45,650 nucleotides of DNA from Pelagibacteraceae bacterium AG-426-G02. GTDB lineage: Bacteria; Pseudomonadota; Alphaproteobacteria; Pelagibacterales; Pelagibacteraceae. The stretch lies in NCBI GenBank assembly GCA_003213155.1, contig QCNQ01000008.1:1-45650 (forward strand), in the 5' to 3' direction. The notes beneath the pieces are model-generated. The model saw only the letters and a list, made by a program, of their open reading frames with translations. It did no database searches and was not told the DNA's origin. Below are positions 8,375 through 19,513 of this stretch, in pieces (the first letter of the stretch is position 1; every line of letters begins with the position of its first letter). The translations under genes and the position numbers were made by a program.

Positions 8375-9695
8375 AGATCAAGACAGAATTTTTCAAAACT
8401 TATACAATGATTTGGGACCCGATCTAACTTCATCTCAAAAAAGAGGTGATTGGGTAAATACTAAAGAAATAACAGATAAGGGTAGAGACTGGATTATAAA
8501 TGAAATTAAAGACTCTCAACTTAGAGGAAGAGGTGGTGCAGGTTTTCCAACAGGTTTAAAATGGTCCTTTGCACCTAAGGAAGTCGGTTCTAGACCACAT
8601 TATTTAGTGATTAACGGAGATGAGTCTGAACCAGGAACTTGTAAAGATAGAGATATTTTAAGATTTGAACCTCATAAATTAATCGAGGGTTGTTTGATTG
8701 CATCTTATGCAATTCAAGCACATGTTTGTTATATTTATATTAGAGGAGAATATTTTGTAGATGGACAAAAGCTACAAGCGGCAATTGACGAAGCTTATGA
8801 AAAAAAACTATTAGGTAAAAACGCTGCAGGTACTGGATGGGATCTAGATATTTATATTCACTATGGAGCTGGAGCATATATTTGTGGAGAGGAAACTGCA
8901 TTACTTGAGAGTATTGAAGGAAAAAAAGGTCAACCAAGATTAAAACCTCCTTTTCCAGCACTAATAGGACTTTATGGTTGTCCAACAATAATTAATAATG
9001 TGGAAACTATAGCTGTTGTACCAACTATCCTGAGAAGAGGTGGTAAATGGTTTGCGTCTTTAGGAAGAGAAAAAAATACAGGAACAAAAATTTTTTGTAT
9101 ATCTGGAAATGTAAATAATCCTTGTAATGTTGAGGAAGAAATGAACATTCCATTAAAAGAACTAATTGAAGTGCATGCTGGGGGTGTCATAGGTGGCTGG
9201 GATAATTTGCAAGCTGTCATACCTGGAGGATCATCAATGCCATTAATACCAAAAGATAAATGTGAGACTTTGACTATGGACTTCGACTCATTAATGGCTG
9301 AAAAAAGTGGATTAGGTACAGCTGGTGTAGTTGTGATTAATAAAGATCAAGACATTATAAAATGTATGGCTCGAATAGCGAGATTTTACAAACATGAGAG
9401 TTGTGGCCAATGTACACCTTGTAGAGAAGGTTCAGGCTGGATGTGGAGAATGCTTGAAAGAATGGCAAAAGGAGAAGCGTCCAAAGATGAGATAGACATG
9501 TTGGGTGATGTTACAAAGCAAATAGAAGGTCATACGATTTGTGCATTTGGCGAGGGTTCTTCTTGGCCAGTTCAAGGTTTATTAAGACATTTCAAAGATG
9601 AAATTAAAAAAAGAAATAAATTTGATCCAATTGTAAAAGAAAATAAAAATATACCTTATTTGGTAGATCAACACTTATTGGATAAAAATGCTTAA
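8367..9695 (+). CDS. nuoF: NADH-quinone oxidoreductase subunit F (NADH- and FMN-binding)
   Basis: NuoF binds NADH and FMN and carries 4Fe-4S cluster N3, the electron entry of complex I. The 442 residues show the glycine-rich nucleotide-binding motif [10 protein letters not shown] from residue 54. The FMN-site region [13 protein letters not shown] follows, then the cluster ligands Cys346, Cys349 and Cys352 (CGQCTPC) and Cys392 (TICAFGEG). Length and order match the family. The 8-nt overlaps at both ends suggest coupling with nuoE and nuoG. Confidence 0.97.
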   Translation: MLKDQDRIFQNLYNDLGPDLTSSQKRGDWVNTKEITDKGRDWIINEIKDSQLRGRGGAGFPTGLKWSFAPKEVGSRPHYLVINGDESEPGTCKDRDILRFEPHKLIEGCLIASYAIQAHVCYIYIRGEYFVDGQKLQAAIDEAYEKKLLGKNAAGTGWDLDIYIHYGAGAYICGEETALLESIEGKKGQPRLKPPFPALIGLYGCPTIINNVETIAVVPTILRRGGKWFASLGREKNTGTKIFCISGNVNNPCNVEEEMNIPLKELIEVHAGGVIGGWDNLQAVIPGGSSMPLIPKDKCETLTMDFDSLMAEKSGLGTAGVVVINKDQDIIKCMARIARFYKHESCGQCTPCREGSGWMWRMLERMAKGEASKDEIDMLGDVTKQIEGHTICAFGEGSSWPVQGLLRHFKDEIKKRNKFDPIVKENKNIPYLVDQHLLDKNA

Positions 9696-11721
9696 ATTAA
9701 AAGTTAATGATATTGAAGTAGAGGTTGAGGAAGGGTTGACTGTTCTTCAGGCTTGTGAAAAAGCAGGCGCAGAAATACCAAGATTTTGTTATCACGAAAA
9801 ATTATCAATAGCTGGTAACTGCAGAATGTGTTTAGTTGAAATGGAAAAATCTCCAAAACCAATAGCCTCATGTGCAATGCCCGCTGCAGATGGAATGATT
9901 ATAAAAACTAATACTCCAAAAATAGAGAAATCAAGGAAAGGTGTGATGGAGTTTTTATTAGCAAATCATCCGTTGGATTGTCCAGTATGTGATCAGGGTG
10001 GGGAATGTGATCTTCAAGATCAATCGATGTTTTATGGAATAGATAAGTCAAGATTTAAAGAAAACAAAAGAGCAGTGCCTGAGAAAAATATGGGTCCACT
10101 GATCAAAACTCAAATGACAAGATGTATTCATTGTACAAGATGTGTGAGATTTGCAACCGAGATAGCTGGAGTTCCTGAATTAGGTGCAATTGGAAGGGGT
10201 GAGGATATGCAAATTACTACATATTTAGAGCAATCAGTTCAATCAGAATTGTCAGGAAACGTAATTGATCTTTGTCCAGTAGGAGCTCTTACATCTAAGC
10301 CTTATGTTTTTGAAGCAAGACCATGGGAATTAAAGAAAACGCAGACAATTGATGTAATGGACGCGGTTGGTTCAAATATTAGAGTTGATACCTACGATTG
10401 GGAAGTGAAAAGAGTTTTGCCTATTATTAATGAAGATATAAATGAAGAATGGATTTCAGATAAAACAAGATATGCTTGTGATGGATTATTAAATCAAAGA
10501 TTAGACACTCCGTATATAAAGTATAATAATAAATTTGAAAAAGCCTCTTGGGACGAGGTTTACAAAATCATCAAATCAAAAGTAGAAAATACAAACAAAG
10601 ATAAAATTTGTGGGTTTGTTGGTGATTTAACAAATATGGAGACAAGTTTTATTTTCAAAGAATTTTTAGAAAGAACAATTGATACGAAAAAATATGATTT
10701 TAGATCTACAAAAAGATTTATCGACAATTCTAAAAGAGAAAATTATTTATTCAATTCATCGATAAACGGAATTGAAGAAGCAGATTTAATTTTATTGATA
10801 GGCACAAATCCAAGATTTGAAGCAACAATGGTTAATGCGAGAATTCGAAAAGCATATTTAAGTAATAATACCAGAGTTGTTTCTTTAAACAATCTTGGAG
10901 ACTTAACTTATAACTATCAAAGTTTAAATGGGAAGGTAAAAACTATCAAAGAGATATTTGAAAATAATAATGAATTGTCAAAAGAAATTATTGAGTCAAA
11001 AAAACCAATGATTGTATTTGGAGAGTCTTTTTTTAGAATAAAATCAGCAAGTCATTTATTTAATTTATCCAAAAAATTTTTATCCAAGAATAATAAATTG
11101 AATGATGATTGGAACCCAATTAACATATTATCAGTGGATGCAGCTACAGTTGGAAATTTAGATTTAGATATCATTGATAAAAATGATAAAATTCTAGATG
11201 AACTTCATGAAAATAAATTTGAAATTATTTTTTTACTTGGCCAAGATAATCTAGAATTTAAAAAGAAAGATGAATTTATTATCTATCAAGGAAGTCATGG
11301 AGATAGAGGTGCAGAAATTGCGGATATAATTTTACCAGGCGCTGCTTATACTGAACAATCTGGACATTACACTAACTTGGAAGGTAAATTGCAAAAAGCT
11401 TATAAAGCATCTTACCCACCAGGTGATGCAAAAGAGGACTGGCAAATTATAAATGATCTCGCCGAGGTTATGAATAATAGAAAACTTTTTAATGATAAAG
11501 ATGAACTCGAAAGTAGTATGTTTAACTATTTAAAAATGAATAAAGATCAGCAAACTTCAGAATTAGATCATGAATTAAATGAAAGCGATTTTTCTGATGA
11601 ATTTTTAAAAATTGATTATAAAGACTACTATTTTTCTAATGTGATTGCACGTTCATCAAAAACTATGCTTGAATGTAATAACGCAAAAATTGATTTAAAA
11701 AAAACAGGGACAGAAGGTTAA
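9688..11721 (+). CDS. nuoG: NADH-quinone oxidoreductase subunit G (iron-sulfur)
   Basis: NuoG is the 75 kDa-type subunit holding clusters N1b, N4 and N5 in the NADH module. The 677 residues start with a ferredoxin-like 2Fe-2S domain (Cys34, Cys45, Cys48, Cys62). The His-plus-three-Cys N5 site ([14 protein letters not shown]) and the 4Fe-4S site beginning CIHCTRC follow. The remaining ~450 residues are the molybdopterin-oxidoreductase-like domain, here divergent and Lys/Asn-rich as is usual in mitochondrial and alphaproteobacterial NuoG. A conserved [14 protein letters not shown] motif lies near the end. No extra N7 Cys motif is apparent. Confidence 0.96.
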   Translation: MLKLKVNDIEVEVEEGLTVLQACEKAGAEIPRFCYHEKLSIAGNCRMCLVEMEKSPKPIASCAMPAADGMIIKTNTPKIEKSRKGVMEFLLANHPLDCPVCDQGGECDLQDQSMFYGIDKSRFKENKRAVPEKNMGPLIKTQMTRCIHCTRCVRFATEIAGVPELGAIGRGEDMQITTYLEQSVQSELSGNVIDLCPVGALTSKPYVFEARPWELKKTQTIDVMDAVGSNIRVDTYDWEVKRVLPIINEDINEEWISDKTRYACDGLLNQRLDTPYIKYNNKFEKASWDEVYKIIKSKVENTNKDKICGFVGDLTNMETSFIFKEFLERTIDTKKYDFRSTKRFIDNSKRENYLFNSSINGIEEADLILLIGTNPRFEATMVNARIRKAYLSNNTRVVSLNNLGDLTYNYQSLNGKVKTIKEIFENNNELSKEIIESKKPMIVFGESFFRIKSASHLFNLSKKFLSKNNKLNDDWNPINILSVDAATVGNLDLDIIDKNDKILDELHENKFEIIFLLGQDNLEFKKKDEFIIYQGSHGDRGAEIADIILPGAAYTEQSGHYTNLEGKLQKAYKASYPPGDAKEDWQIINDLAEVMNNRKLFNDKDELESSMFNYLKMNKDQQTSELDHELNESDFSDEFLKIDYKDYYFSNVIARSSKTMLECNNAKIDLKKTGTEG

Positions 11722-11724
11722 TTC

Positions 11725-12723
11725 ATGGAATACTTAAATATTATTTTTCAAGAAAGTTACAAAATTTTATTTTTATTAGTGCCTGTTTTAGTTTCCGTTG
11801 CTATGATCGTGTGGTTAGATCGAAGAGTTTGGGCTTTTGTCCAAAAAAGACAAGGTCCAAATGTTGTTGGTCCATTTGGCTTATTACAATCCCTAGCAGA
11901 TGCCCTAAAATATATTTTCAAGGAAATTATAATACCTGCTAGTTCAAACAAAGTAATTTTTATTCTTGCTCCAATAATAACTATGACTCTAGCTCTAATA
12001 GCATGGGCTGTAATTCCTTTTGGAGTTGAACAAGTATTAGCAGATATAAATGTTGGAATTTTATATATTTTTGCTGTCTCATCATTGGGTGTGTATGGGA
12101 TAATAATGGGTGGATGGGCATCGAATTCAAAATATCCTTTTTTAGGAGCAATTAGATCTGCTGCACAAATGGTATCTTATGAAGTATCGATTGGTATCAT
12201 TATTATTAATGTCTTATTGTGCGTTGGATCTCTAAACTTGAATGATATTGTAGTTGCTCAAAAAGAAATGTGGTTTGTAATACCATTATTTCCAATGTTT
12301 GTAATTTTTTTTATATCAGCTTTAGCTGAAACGAATAGACCACCCTTTGATTTACCAGAGGCAGAGGCTGAATTAGTTGCGGGTTACCAAACAGAATATT
12401 CTGGGATGATGTATGCAATGTTTTGGTTGGGAGAATATGCAAATATTTTGTTAATGTGTGCACTAGGGTCAATTTTATTTTTAGGAGGCTGGTTATCTCC
12501 AATCGATCTTTATCCTTTTAATTTAATACCTGGCGCTCTTTGGTTAATTTTCAAAATTTTATTTTTATTTATTCTTTTTGCGTTGGTCAAAGCGATTGTT
12601 CCAAGATATAGATATGATCAACTTATGAGACTAGGTTGGAAAATATTTTTACCATTATCTTTAACTTATGTTGTTTTGACAGCAAGTTATCTTTTTTACT
12701 TTAATCTTTTACCTACAATATAA
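11725..12723 (+). CDS. nuoH: NADH-quinone oxidoreductase subunit H
   Basis: NuoH is the membrane subunit (ND1 type) that forms the floor of the quinone chamber and links electron transfer to proton pumping. The 332 residues are largely hydrophobic with about eight predicted helices. They carry the conserved [20 protein letters not shown] loop near residues 33-52 and the acidic loop [18 protein letters not shown], which holds key Glu residues. It starts 3 nt after nuoG and abuts nuoI directly. Confidence 0.97.
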   Translation: MEYLNIIFQESYKILFLLVPVLVSVAMIVWLDRRVWAFVQKRQGPNVVGPFGLLQSLADALKYIFKEIIIPASSNKVIFILAPIITMTLALIAWAVIPFGVEQVLADINVGILYIFAVSSLGVYGIIMGGWASNSKYPFLGAIRSAAQMVSYEVSIGIIIINVLLCVGSLNLNDIVVAQKEMWFVIPLFPMFVIFFISALAETNRPPFDLPEAEAELVAGYQTEYSGMMYAMFWLGEYANILLMCALGSILFLGGWLSPIDLYPFNLIPGALWLIFKILFLFILFALVKAIVPRYRYDQLMRLGWKIFLPLSLTYVVLTASYLFYFNLLPTI

Positions 12724-13209
12724 ATGAAAATATCAAGATTTTTTAAAACAATATTAATGACCGATTTTATCAGTGGGCTTTTTATTGCTGTTAAGGAACT
12801 TTTCAAATCAAAAAAAACGATAAATTATCCATTTGAAAAAGGCAAAATTAGTCCAAGATATAGAGGTGAACACGCATTGAGAAGATATCCTAATGGAGAA
12901 GAAAGATGTATAGCTTGTAAATTGTGTGAAGCTGTCTGCCCTGCTCAAGCAATTACAATTGAATCTGCCGAAAGAGCTGATGGAAGCAGAAAAACAATTC
13001 GCTATGATATTGATATGATGAAATGTATTTATTGTGGGTTATGTGAAGAGTCTTGTCCTGTAGATGCAATTGTCCAGGGACCAAATTTTGAATTTTCAAC
13101 TGAAACTCGTGAAGAACTCTATTATACAAAAGAAAAGCTCCTAGATAACGGAGATAGATGGGAAAATGTTTTAGCGGCAAATATTAAATCAGACAATCCA
13201 TACAGATAA
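12724..13209 (+). CDS. nuoI: NADH-quinone oxidoreductase subunit I (2 x 4Fe-4S)
   Basis: NuoI is the TYKY-type subunit carrying clusters N6a and N6b, bridging NuoG and NuoB. The 161 residues have two ferredoxin CxxCxxCxxxC motifs: Cys62, 65, 68, 72 ([11 protein letters not shown]) and Cys101, 104, 107, 111 ([11 protein letters not shown]). The N-terminal ~25 residues form the membrane-associated helix, and the [18 protein letters not shown] segment is typical. There is no gap from nuoH. Confidence 0.97.
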   Translation: MKISRFFKTILMTDFISGLFIAVKELFKSKKTINYPFEKGKISPRYRGEHALRRYPNGEERCIACKLCEAVCPAQAITIESAERADGSRKTIRYDIDMMKCIYCGLCEESCPVDAIVQGPNFEFSTETREELYYTKEKLLDNGDRWENVLAANIKSDNPYR

Positions 13210-13212
13210 TTT

Positions 13213-13845
13213 ATGATTGCACATGCAATATTTTTTTATGTCTTTTCTGTAATTGCAGTTGTTTCCGCCATAATGGTAACTGTTTCTAAAAACACAGTTC
13301 ATTCAGTTTTTTTTTTAATTCTTGATTTTATAAGTATATCTTGCCTCTTCATAATGATTGGTGCAGAATTTTTGGGCATGATTATGTTGATAGTTTATGT
13401 TGGGGCAGTTGCAGTGCTATTTTTGTTTGTCGTAATGATGCTTAATGTTGCTCAGCAAAAAAATCAGTGGTTTGTTTCAAAAGATAGCTCAAGACATATT
13501 CCAATAGGATTATTAATAAGTGTAATAATTTTTTTTGAATTAATTATTGTAATAGGTGGATGGAAATATAAGCCTGATTTATTTAATTCTGCAAAATCAT
13601 CACTAGAGAACGGGGTCAGTAACACTCATTCATTAGGTCAGGTTTTATACACTGATTATATACATGTGTTTCAAATTAGTGGGATGATACTTTTGATTGC
13701 CATGATAGGTGCAATAGTCCTTACTTTTAGACAAAGAGAGGGTGTTAAAAAACAAAGTTATTTAAAACAAATATCTAGAGAAAGGACTGAAGGTGTGGAA
13801 GTACTTGAAGTTGCGTCTAACAAAGGAGTAAAAATAGATGATTGA
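13213..13845 (+). CDS. nuoJ: NADH-quinone oxidoreductase subunit J
   Basis: NuoJ is the ND6-type membrane subunit of the proton-pumping arm. The 210 residues contain five predicted helices, including the conserved segment [21 protein letters not shown] at about 51-71, which contains the pi-bulge helix involved in coupling. After the last helix ([19 protein letters not shown]) there is a ~35-residue charged tail. The gene overlaps nuoK by 8 nt. Confidence 0.95.
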   Translation: MIAHAIFFYVFSVIAVVSAIMVTVSKNTVHSVFFLILDFISISCLFIMIGAEFLGMIMLIVYVGAVAVLFLFVVMMLNVAQQKNQWFVSKDSSRHIPIGLLISVIIFFELIIVIGGWKYKPDLFNSAKSSLENGVSNTHSLGQVLYTDYIHVFQISGMILLIAMIGAIVLTFRQREGVKKQSYLKQISRERTEGVEVLEVASNKGVKIDD

Positions 13846-14149
13846 TATAGGTTTAGGTCATTATTTAACTTTAGGTGCTGTTATTTTTAGTATTGGAATA
13901 ATTGGTATATTTCTTAATAGAAAAAATATTATTGTAATCTTGATGAGTATTGAACTTATCTTATTAGCTGTAAATATTAATTTAGTATCTTTTTCAATTT
14001 ATTTAGGAGATCTTTCTGGTCAAGTGTTTACCCTCTTTATACTAACTGTGGCTGCTGCTGAGGCTGCAATTGGTCTTGCGATCATAGTTGTTTATTTTAG
14101 AAACTCTGGAACTATTCGAGTAGAGGAGATAGATAAACTAAAAGGTTAA
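13838..14149 (+). CDS. nuoK: NADH-quinone oxidoreductase subunit K
   Basis: NuoK is the ND4L-type membrane subunit. The 103 residues form three helices with the conserved intramembrane glutamates, one in [11 protein letters not shown] in helix 2 and one in [11 protein letters not shown] in helix 3. These contribute to the proton path. The ATG at 13838 lies in the end of nuoJ, and the spacing to nuoL is one base. Length is typical. Confidence 0.97.
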   Translation: MIDIGLGHYLTLGAVIFSIGIIGIFLNRKNIIVILMSIELILLAVNINLVSFSIYLGDLSGQVFTLFILTVAAAEAAIGLAIIVVYFRNSGTIRVEEIDKLKG

Positions 14150-14150
14150 A

Positions 14151-16064
14151 ATGGAAATTTCAATTATAGCATTACCATTAATAGCATCAATTATCTCAGG
14201 ATTTTTTGGAAAATTAATAGGAGATAGAAGTTCAGAAATTATTACTAGCCTGTTGGTATCTATTTCAGCAATTTTTTCTGTCCTCGTTTTGTATGAGGTT
14301 GTTGTTAATCAATATCAAGAGAACATCATCATAGCGACATGGATTAGCTCTGGATCGCTTGAAGTAAATTGGTCAATGAAAATTGATTCATTATCTGCTG
14401 TGATGTTAGTTGTTGTTACATCAGTTTCTGCCTTAGTTCATATTTATTCAATCGGTTATATGTCTCATGACCCGCACAAACCAAGATTTATGGCTTACTT
14501 ATCTTTATTTACATTTGCAATGCTGATGTTAGTTACTGCAGATAATTTCATTCAATTATTTTTTGGTTGGGAAGGTGTAGGTTTATGTTCGTATTTTTTA
14601 ATAGGATTTTGGTTTAAAAAAGAGTCAGCAAACAAAGCTGCAATTAAAGCATTTGTAGTGAATAGAGTAGGTGATTTTGGATTTGCCCTAGGGATATTTT
14701 TAATTTTTTATTTATTTGGAACTGTAAATTATACTGAGGTTTTTGATGAAATTCCAAACATTACAGATAAAAATTTGGTATTTTTAGGTATCACATTTAA
14801 TGCTGTAGATTTGATTTGCTTACTTTTATTCATTGGTGCAATGGGTAAATCAGCACAAATTTTACTTCATACCTGGTTGCCAGACGCTATGGAAGGACCA
14901 ACACCTGTTTCTGCCTTAATTCATGCCGCCACTATGGTAACAGCAGGAGTTTTTCTAGTTGTAAGGTGTTCACCTATTTATGAATACTCTGATCTAGCTT
15001 TAAATATCATTACAATTGTTGGTATGAGTACTGCATTCTTTGCTGCAACAGTAGCTCTGGTACAAAATGATATAAAAAAAATAATTGCGTATTCTACTTG
15101 TAGCCAATTAGGTTACATGTTTTTTGCCACTGGCGTGGGAGCATATAATGTTGCAATGTTTCATTTATTCACTCACGCGTTTTTTAAAGCACTATTATTT
15201 TTAGGATCTGGTTCAGTAATTCATGCTTTTAAAGACGAACAAAATATAAATAATATGGGCGGAGTGTGGAAAAAACTTCCATACACCTATTCACTAATGA
15301 TTATAGGAACGCTAGCTTTAACAGGGTTTCCATTTTTGTCAGGTTTTTATTCTAAAGATGCAATAATTGAATTTGCATATTTGAGAGGAAATACAACAGG
15401 TTATTATGCTGCTGGTATAGGTATTTTTACAGCATTTCTTACATCAATTTATTCTTGGAGATTAATTTTTAAAACTTTTCATGGTGAGTATAATAATAAA
15501 GAGATTAAGATAGATGAGACACACGAGTCTCCTATCGTGATGTTGATACCTCTAGTTTTATTATCATTTGGTGCAATATTCGCAGGATTTTTATTTAAAG
15601 AATTATTTATCGGTTATGAAGGTTTAAATAATTTTTGGCGTGACTCAATATTTTTTCTAAAACCATTAAGCACTGATCACCCACCACTATGGTTTTTATT
15701 ACTTACTCCAACTTTGGTAATATTATCTATCCCACTAGCATATTATTTATTCCTCAAAAATAAAAATTTACCTGAACGATTAGCTAGTATAAATAAACCG
15801 CTTTATCAGTTTTTGTTAAATAAATGGTATTTTGATGAACTTTATGATGTTTTATTTGTTAAACCATCAAAAAAATTAGGTTTATTTTTATGGAAGTTCT
15901 TTGATTTGAAAATTATCGATGGGTTTGGTCCAGACGGTATTTCGTCGATGATCAAAAAATTTTCAGTAAAAGCTAATAAATTTCAAAGTGGATACATATA
16001 TCAATATGCTTTTGTGATGTTACTTGGTTTTTCTGCTTTATTAACATTCTTAATTGTAAAATAA
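14151..16064 (+). CDS. nuoL: NADH-quinone oxidoreductase subunit L
   Basis: NuoL is the distal antiporter-like proton-pumping subunit (ND5 type) with a long lateral helix. The 637 residues are mainly hydrophobic. The Proton_antipo_M core includes GWEGVGLCSYFLIGFW (about 140-155), HTWLPDAMEGPTPVSAL from His240, and the conserved Lys-bearing helices. The C-terminal part has the extra helix region (NKWYFDELYDVLFVKP) seen in ND5 homologues. The stop shares a base with the nuoM start (TAATG). Confidence 0.96.
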   Translation: MEISIIALPLIASIISGFFGKLIGDRSSEIITSLLVSISAIFSVLVLYEVVVNQYQENIIIATWISSGSLEVNWSMKIDSLSAVMLVVVTSVSALVHIYSIGYMSHDPHKPRFMAYLSLFTFAMLMLVTADNFIQLFFGWEGVGLCSYFLIGFWFKKESANKAAIKAFVVNRVGDFGFALGIFLIFYLFGTVNYTEVFDEIPNITDKNLVFLGITFNAVDLICLLLFIGAMGKSAQILLHTWLPDAMEGPTPVSALIHAATMVTAGVFLVVRCSPIYEYSDLALNIITIVGMSTAFFAATVALVQNDIKKIIAYSTCSQLGYMFFATGVGAYNVAMFHLFTHAFFKALLFLGSGSVIHAFKDEQNINNMGGVWKKLPYTYSLMIIGTLALTGFPFLSGFYSKDAIIEFAYLRGNTTGYYAAGIGIFTAFLTSIYSWRLIFKTFHGEYNNKEIKIDETHESPIVMLIPLVLLSFGAIFAGFLFKELFIGYEGLNNFWRDSIFFLKPLSTDHPPLWFLLLTPTLVILSIPLAYYLFLKNKNLPERLASINKPLYQFLLNKWYFDELYDVLFVKPSKKLGLFLWKFFDLKIIDGFGPDGISSMIKKFSVKANKFQSGYIYQYAFVMLLGFSALLTFLIVK

Positions 16065-17548
16065 TGAACTTTCCTATTCTTTCCTCTTTGATTTTATTAC
16101 CATCAATTGGAGCTTTATTCTTATTTTTTACCAAAAGTGACAAAAAAAATAATTTTACTGGAAAATATGTTGCTTTATTTACTTCAGCAGTAAATTTTTT
16201 TTTATCAATTTATCTATGGATATTATTTGATCCAACAACTTCTGAGTTTCAATTTGTTGAGGAAAGAATTTGGATTAAAGATTTAATAAATTACAAGGTA
16301 GGTGTTGATGGTATTTCAATTTTGTTTATTTTACTCACAACATTTATTACACCCCTTTGTATTGTATCGGTAAATAATTCAATCAAAGAGAGACTAAGTG
16401 AATTTTTGATAGCTGTACTTATCATGGAGTCTTTTATGATCGGGGTATTCTGCTCTTTAGACCTTGTTATTTTTTATTTATTTTTTGAGGCAGGTTTAAT
16501 TCCTATGTTTTTAATTATTGGTATCTGGGGCGGTGCCAGAAGAGTTTATTCAGCATTTAAATTTTTTTTGTATACCCTGCTTGGTTCAGTTTTAATGTTA
16601 GTAGCTATAATTACAATTTATTGGCTAAACGGAACTACAGATGTAGTTGAACTTTATAATTCCGGAATTGATATAAAGTATCAAAATCTTTTATGGTTAG
16701 CTTTTTTTAGCTCTTTTGCAGTTAAAACTCCTATGTGGCCAGTTCATACATGGTTACCAGATGCTCATGTTGAAGCACCAACAGCAGGATCTGTTTTATT
16801 AGCAGCTATATTATTAAAAATGGCAGGTTATGGTTTTATAAGATTTTCTCTTGGGTTATTTCCGGCAGCATCAGAAATCTTCACCCCATTGATTTACACA
16901 CTCAGTGTAATTGCGATTATTTTTACTTCTTTCATAGCTTTAATGCAGGAAGATATGAAAAAGCTAATTGCTTATTCATCAGTTGCCCATATGGGTTATG
17001 TTACTTTAGGAATTTTTACTATTCAGCAACAAGGTATTGAGGGAAGTATTATTCAGATGATCAGTCATGGACTAGTTTCTGCAGCACTTTTTTTATGTGT
17101 AGGTGTTGTTTATGACAGAATGCATTCAAGACTTATAAATACCTATGGTGGAATCGTGAGTATTATTCCAAAATATTCTATTTTGTTTATGTTATTTACT
17201 TTAGCAGCTCTAGGCCTACCTGGAACAAGTGGTTTTGTTGGGGAGTTTTTAATTTTGATGGGCGCATTTAAGGATAATTTTTTAGTAGCTGTGATTGCTA
17301 GCTTAGGGGTAATTATTGGTGCTGCATATATGCTTTGGTTATACAAAAGAGTAGTTTTTGGAAAATTGATAAATACAGATTTAAAACAGATGTTTGATTT
17401 AAATAGATCTGAGTTATTTATTTTATCTTGTTTAGCTGTACCAACTCTATTTTTTGGATTTTATCCAGATCCTCTAATTAACACAATTGAGGTTTCTATC
17501 TCAGATTTAATTGATCAATATAATTTTAAATTAGCAAGTAAAACATAA
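16064..17548 (+). CDS. nuoM: NADH-quinone oxidoreductase subunit M
   Basis: NuoM is an antiporter-like proton-pumping subunit (ND4 type). The 494 residues contain FEAGLIPMFLIIGIWGG, with the conserved essential Glu, and HTWLPDAHVEAPTAGSV from His228. KKLIAYSSVAHMGY follows. It is paralogous to nuoL and nuoN. The start overlaps the nuoL stop by one base and the end overlaps nuoN by one base. Confidence 0.96.
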   Translation: MNFPILSSLILLPSIGALFLFFTKSDKKNNFTGKYVALFTSAVNFFLSIYLWILFDPTTSEFQFVEERIWIKDLINYKVGVDGISILFILLTTFITPLCIVSVNNSIKERLSEFLIAVLIMESFMIGVFCSLDLVIFYLFFEAGLIPMFLIIGIWGGARRVYSAFKFFLYTLLGSVLMLVAIITIYWLNGTTDVVELYNSGIDIKYQNLLWLAFFSSFAVKTPMWPVHTWLPDAHVEAPTAGSVLLAAILLKMAGYGFIRFSLGLFPAASEIFTPLIYTLSVIAIIFTSFIALMQEDMKKLIAYSSVAHMGYVTLGIFTIQQQGIEGSIIQMISHGLVSAALFLCVGVVYDRMHSRLINTYGGIVSIIPKYSILFMLFTLAALGLPGTSGFVGEFLILMGAFKDNFLVAVIASLGVIIGAAYMLWLYKRVVFGKLINTDLKQMFDLNRSELFILSCLAVPTLFFGFYPDPLINTIEVSISDLIDQYNFKLASKT

Positions 17549-18966
17549 TGGAAAATTTACAATTAGTATTACCCGAAATATTTTTATCTTTGTCGATAAT
17601 GTTTTTATTAATATTAGGTGTTTTTAAAAAAAATAGCTCAAGACTTGTTCAGAGTCTTTCTTTAGCTGTTTTGATTGTAACCGCTGTTATTACTTTTAAT
17701 GAAACAATTGGTATTAACGAAACAAAATTATTTAATAATAGTATTATTATTGATTATTTATCTTCTTTGATGAAGATAATCACTTTATTAGCTGCTTTCT
17801 TAGTCTTAATCATTTCTTCGAACTATCTTAAAACTTTCCAAATCTTTAAGATTGAGTATCCAATATTAATTTTAAGTTCTGTATTAGGAATGATGGTTAT
17901 GATTAACTCTAATGACTTAATAGTATTTTACATGGGTCTTGAGCTTCAGTCATTGGCCTTATATGTTTTAGCAACATTCAATAGAGATGAAATCAAATCT
18001 TCTGAAGCGGGACTTAAATATTTTGTTTTAAGTGCCTTATCCTCTGGTTTGTTGCTATATGGTTGCTCTTTAATATATGGGTTTACTGGCTCTACTAACT
18101 TTAATGTAATAGCTGATCAATTGAACTCTAATGAGTATGCTTTAACATTTGGTATTGTATTTATTTTAGTAGGACTAGCGTTTAAAATTTCTGCTGTTCC
18201 TTTTCATATGTGGGCCCCAGATGTTTACGAAGGTTCACCAACTTCAGTGACATTATTTTTTACAATGGTTCCAAAAATAGCAGCACTGACAGTATTTATA
18301 AGATTTTTATATGTACCATTTTTAAATCTAATTGATCAGTGGCAAATGATTTTAATTTTTTTATCGATCGCATCAATGCTATTTGGTGCTATTGCAGCCA
18401 TAGGACAAACAAATTTGAAAAGACTTGTTGCATATAGCTCCATAGGTCACGTTGGTTACGCTCTAGCTGGTGTAGCGGCAGGTACTAATGATGGCATTCA
18501 AAGTTCAGTAATTTATATAACCATATATATACTAATGAACTTAGGATTATTTTCATGCTTGTTAATGTTGAAACGAGACAATAACTATTACGAAAAAATA
18601 GATGATCTGTCAGGTTTATCTAAAAATCATCCAATGCTAGCGTTATCATTACTAATAATTTTATTTTCACTAGCTGGGATTCCTCCTTTAGCTGGTTTTT
18701 TTGCTAAGTTTTATGTTTTTAAAGCAGTCATTGAACAATCAATGTATTTTTTAGCAATCGTTGGTTTATTATCAACAGTCGTTGCAGCTTTTTATTATTT
18801 AAGGTTAATTAAAATTATGTATTTTGATGAACAAAAAGAAAAATATGATACTGATCATGGTTTTTGGTTAAAATTTTCTTTAACAGCATCTACATTGTTA
18901 ATTCTGATATACTTCATATTTCCGAGCCAATTAATAGAGGTAGTTTCCAGAATTAACATAATTTAA
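17548..18966 (+). CDS. nuoN: NADH-quinone oxidoreductase subunit N
   Basis: NuoN is the antiporter-like subunit (ND2 type) nearest the quinone module. The 472 residues contain GLELQSLALYVLATF, FHMWAPDVYEGSPTSVT from His220 and KRLVAYSSIGHVGYAL. These are the same three landmarks as in NuoL and NuoM with NuoN-specific wording. It closes the complex I operon and shares one base with birA, so transcription probably continues into the housekeeping genes. Confidence 0.96.
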   Translation: MENLQLVLPEIFLSLSIMFLLILGVFKKNSSRLVQSLSLAVLIVTAVITFNETIGINETKLFNNSIIIDYLSSLMKIITLLAAFLVLIISSNYLKTFQIFKIEYPILILSSVLGMMVMINSNDLIVFYMGLELQSLALYVLATFNRDEIKSSEAGLKYFVLSALSSGLLLYGCSLIYGFTGSTNFNVIADQLNSNEYALTFGIVFILVGLAFKISAVPFHMWAPDVYEGSPTSVTLFFTMVPKIAALTVFIRFLYVPFLNLIDQWQMILIFLSIASMLFGAIAAIGQTNLKRLVAYSSIGHVGYALAGVAAGTNDGIQSSVIYITIYILMNLGLFSCLLMLKRDNNYYEKIDDLSGLSKNHPMLALSLLIILFSLAGIPPLAGFFAKFYVFKAVIEQSMYFLAIVGLLSTVVAAFYYLRLIKIMYFDEQKEKYDTDHGFWLKFSLTASTLLILIYFIFPSQLIEVVSRINII

Positions 18967-19505
18967 TGAAATTCAGAATTTTAAGATTTAAAAAATTAAG
19001 AAGTACGAATGATACAGCCATAAGAATGGTTAAAAGTTCCAATTTAAATTATGGAATGATAATTGCTGAGAGCCAAAGTAATGGACGTGGGCAGTACGGA
19101 AGAAAATGGATTTCATTTAAAGGAAATTTGTTTGTAAGTTTTTTCTATAATTTAGAAAATATGGATTTAAATTTAACTAAAATTACAAAATTAAATTGTA
19201 TATTAGTAAAAAAACTAATTTCAAAATATTACAAAAAAAAAATCGTATATAAAAAACCAAATGATTTGTTAATTAAAGGAAAAAAAATTTGTGGAATTCT
19301 CCAAGAGATAATAAATAAACGAAACCAAAAATTTTTAATACTTGGAATTGGTATTAATTTGATAAAAAATCCCATAATAAGCAACTATCCAACTACAAAT
19401 TTAAATGATTTAATTAATAAAAAAATTTCAAAAAGAAATATTGAGATAGAATTGAAAAAAGTTTTTGAAAAAAATTTAAAGATTTATAAACATGAAACAA
19501 GATAA
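18966..19505 (+). CDS. birA: Biotin--[acetyl-CoA-carboxylase] ligase, catalytic-core only
   Basis: BirA activates biotin as biotinyl-AMP and attaches it to the carrier lysine of biotin carboxylases. The 179 residues hold the catalytic domain: an N-terminal LRSTNDTA motif, then NGRGQYGRKW at 39-48 (the biotinyl-AMP binding loop). GNLFVSFFY, the KKPNDLLIKGKKICGIL segment and GIGINL follow. Homologues are usually about 240-320 residues. Here both the DNA-binding HTH domain and the usual C-terminal SH3-like domain appear to be missing, so it should not act as a repressor. The position between nuoN and coaX is normal for alphaproteobacteria. Confidence 0.88.
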   Translation: MKFRILRFKKLRSTNDTAIRMVKSSNLNYGMIIAESQSNGRGQYGRKWISFKGNLFVSFFYNLENMDLNLTKITKLNCILVKKLISKYYKKKIVYKKPNDLLIKGKKICGILQEIINKRNQKFLILGIGINLIKNPIISNYPTTNLNDLINKKISKRNIEIELKKVFEKNLKIYKHETR

Positions 19506-19513
19506 ATAATTAT

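Noticed and set aside
14868-18260. Repeated HxWLPDA/HMWAPD segments in three adjacent genes
   Set aside because: This is the known paralogy of NuoL, NuoM and NuoN antiporter-like subunits, not a recent duplication or repeat element.
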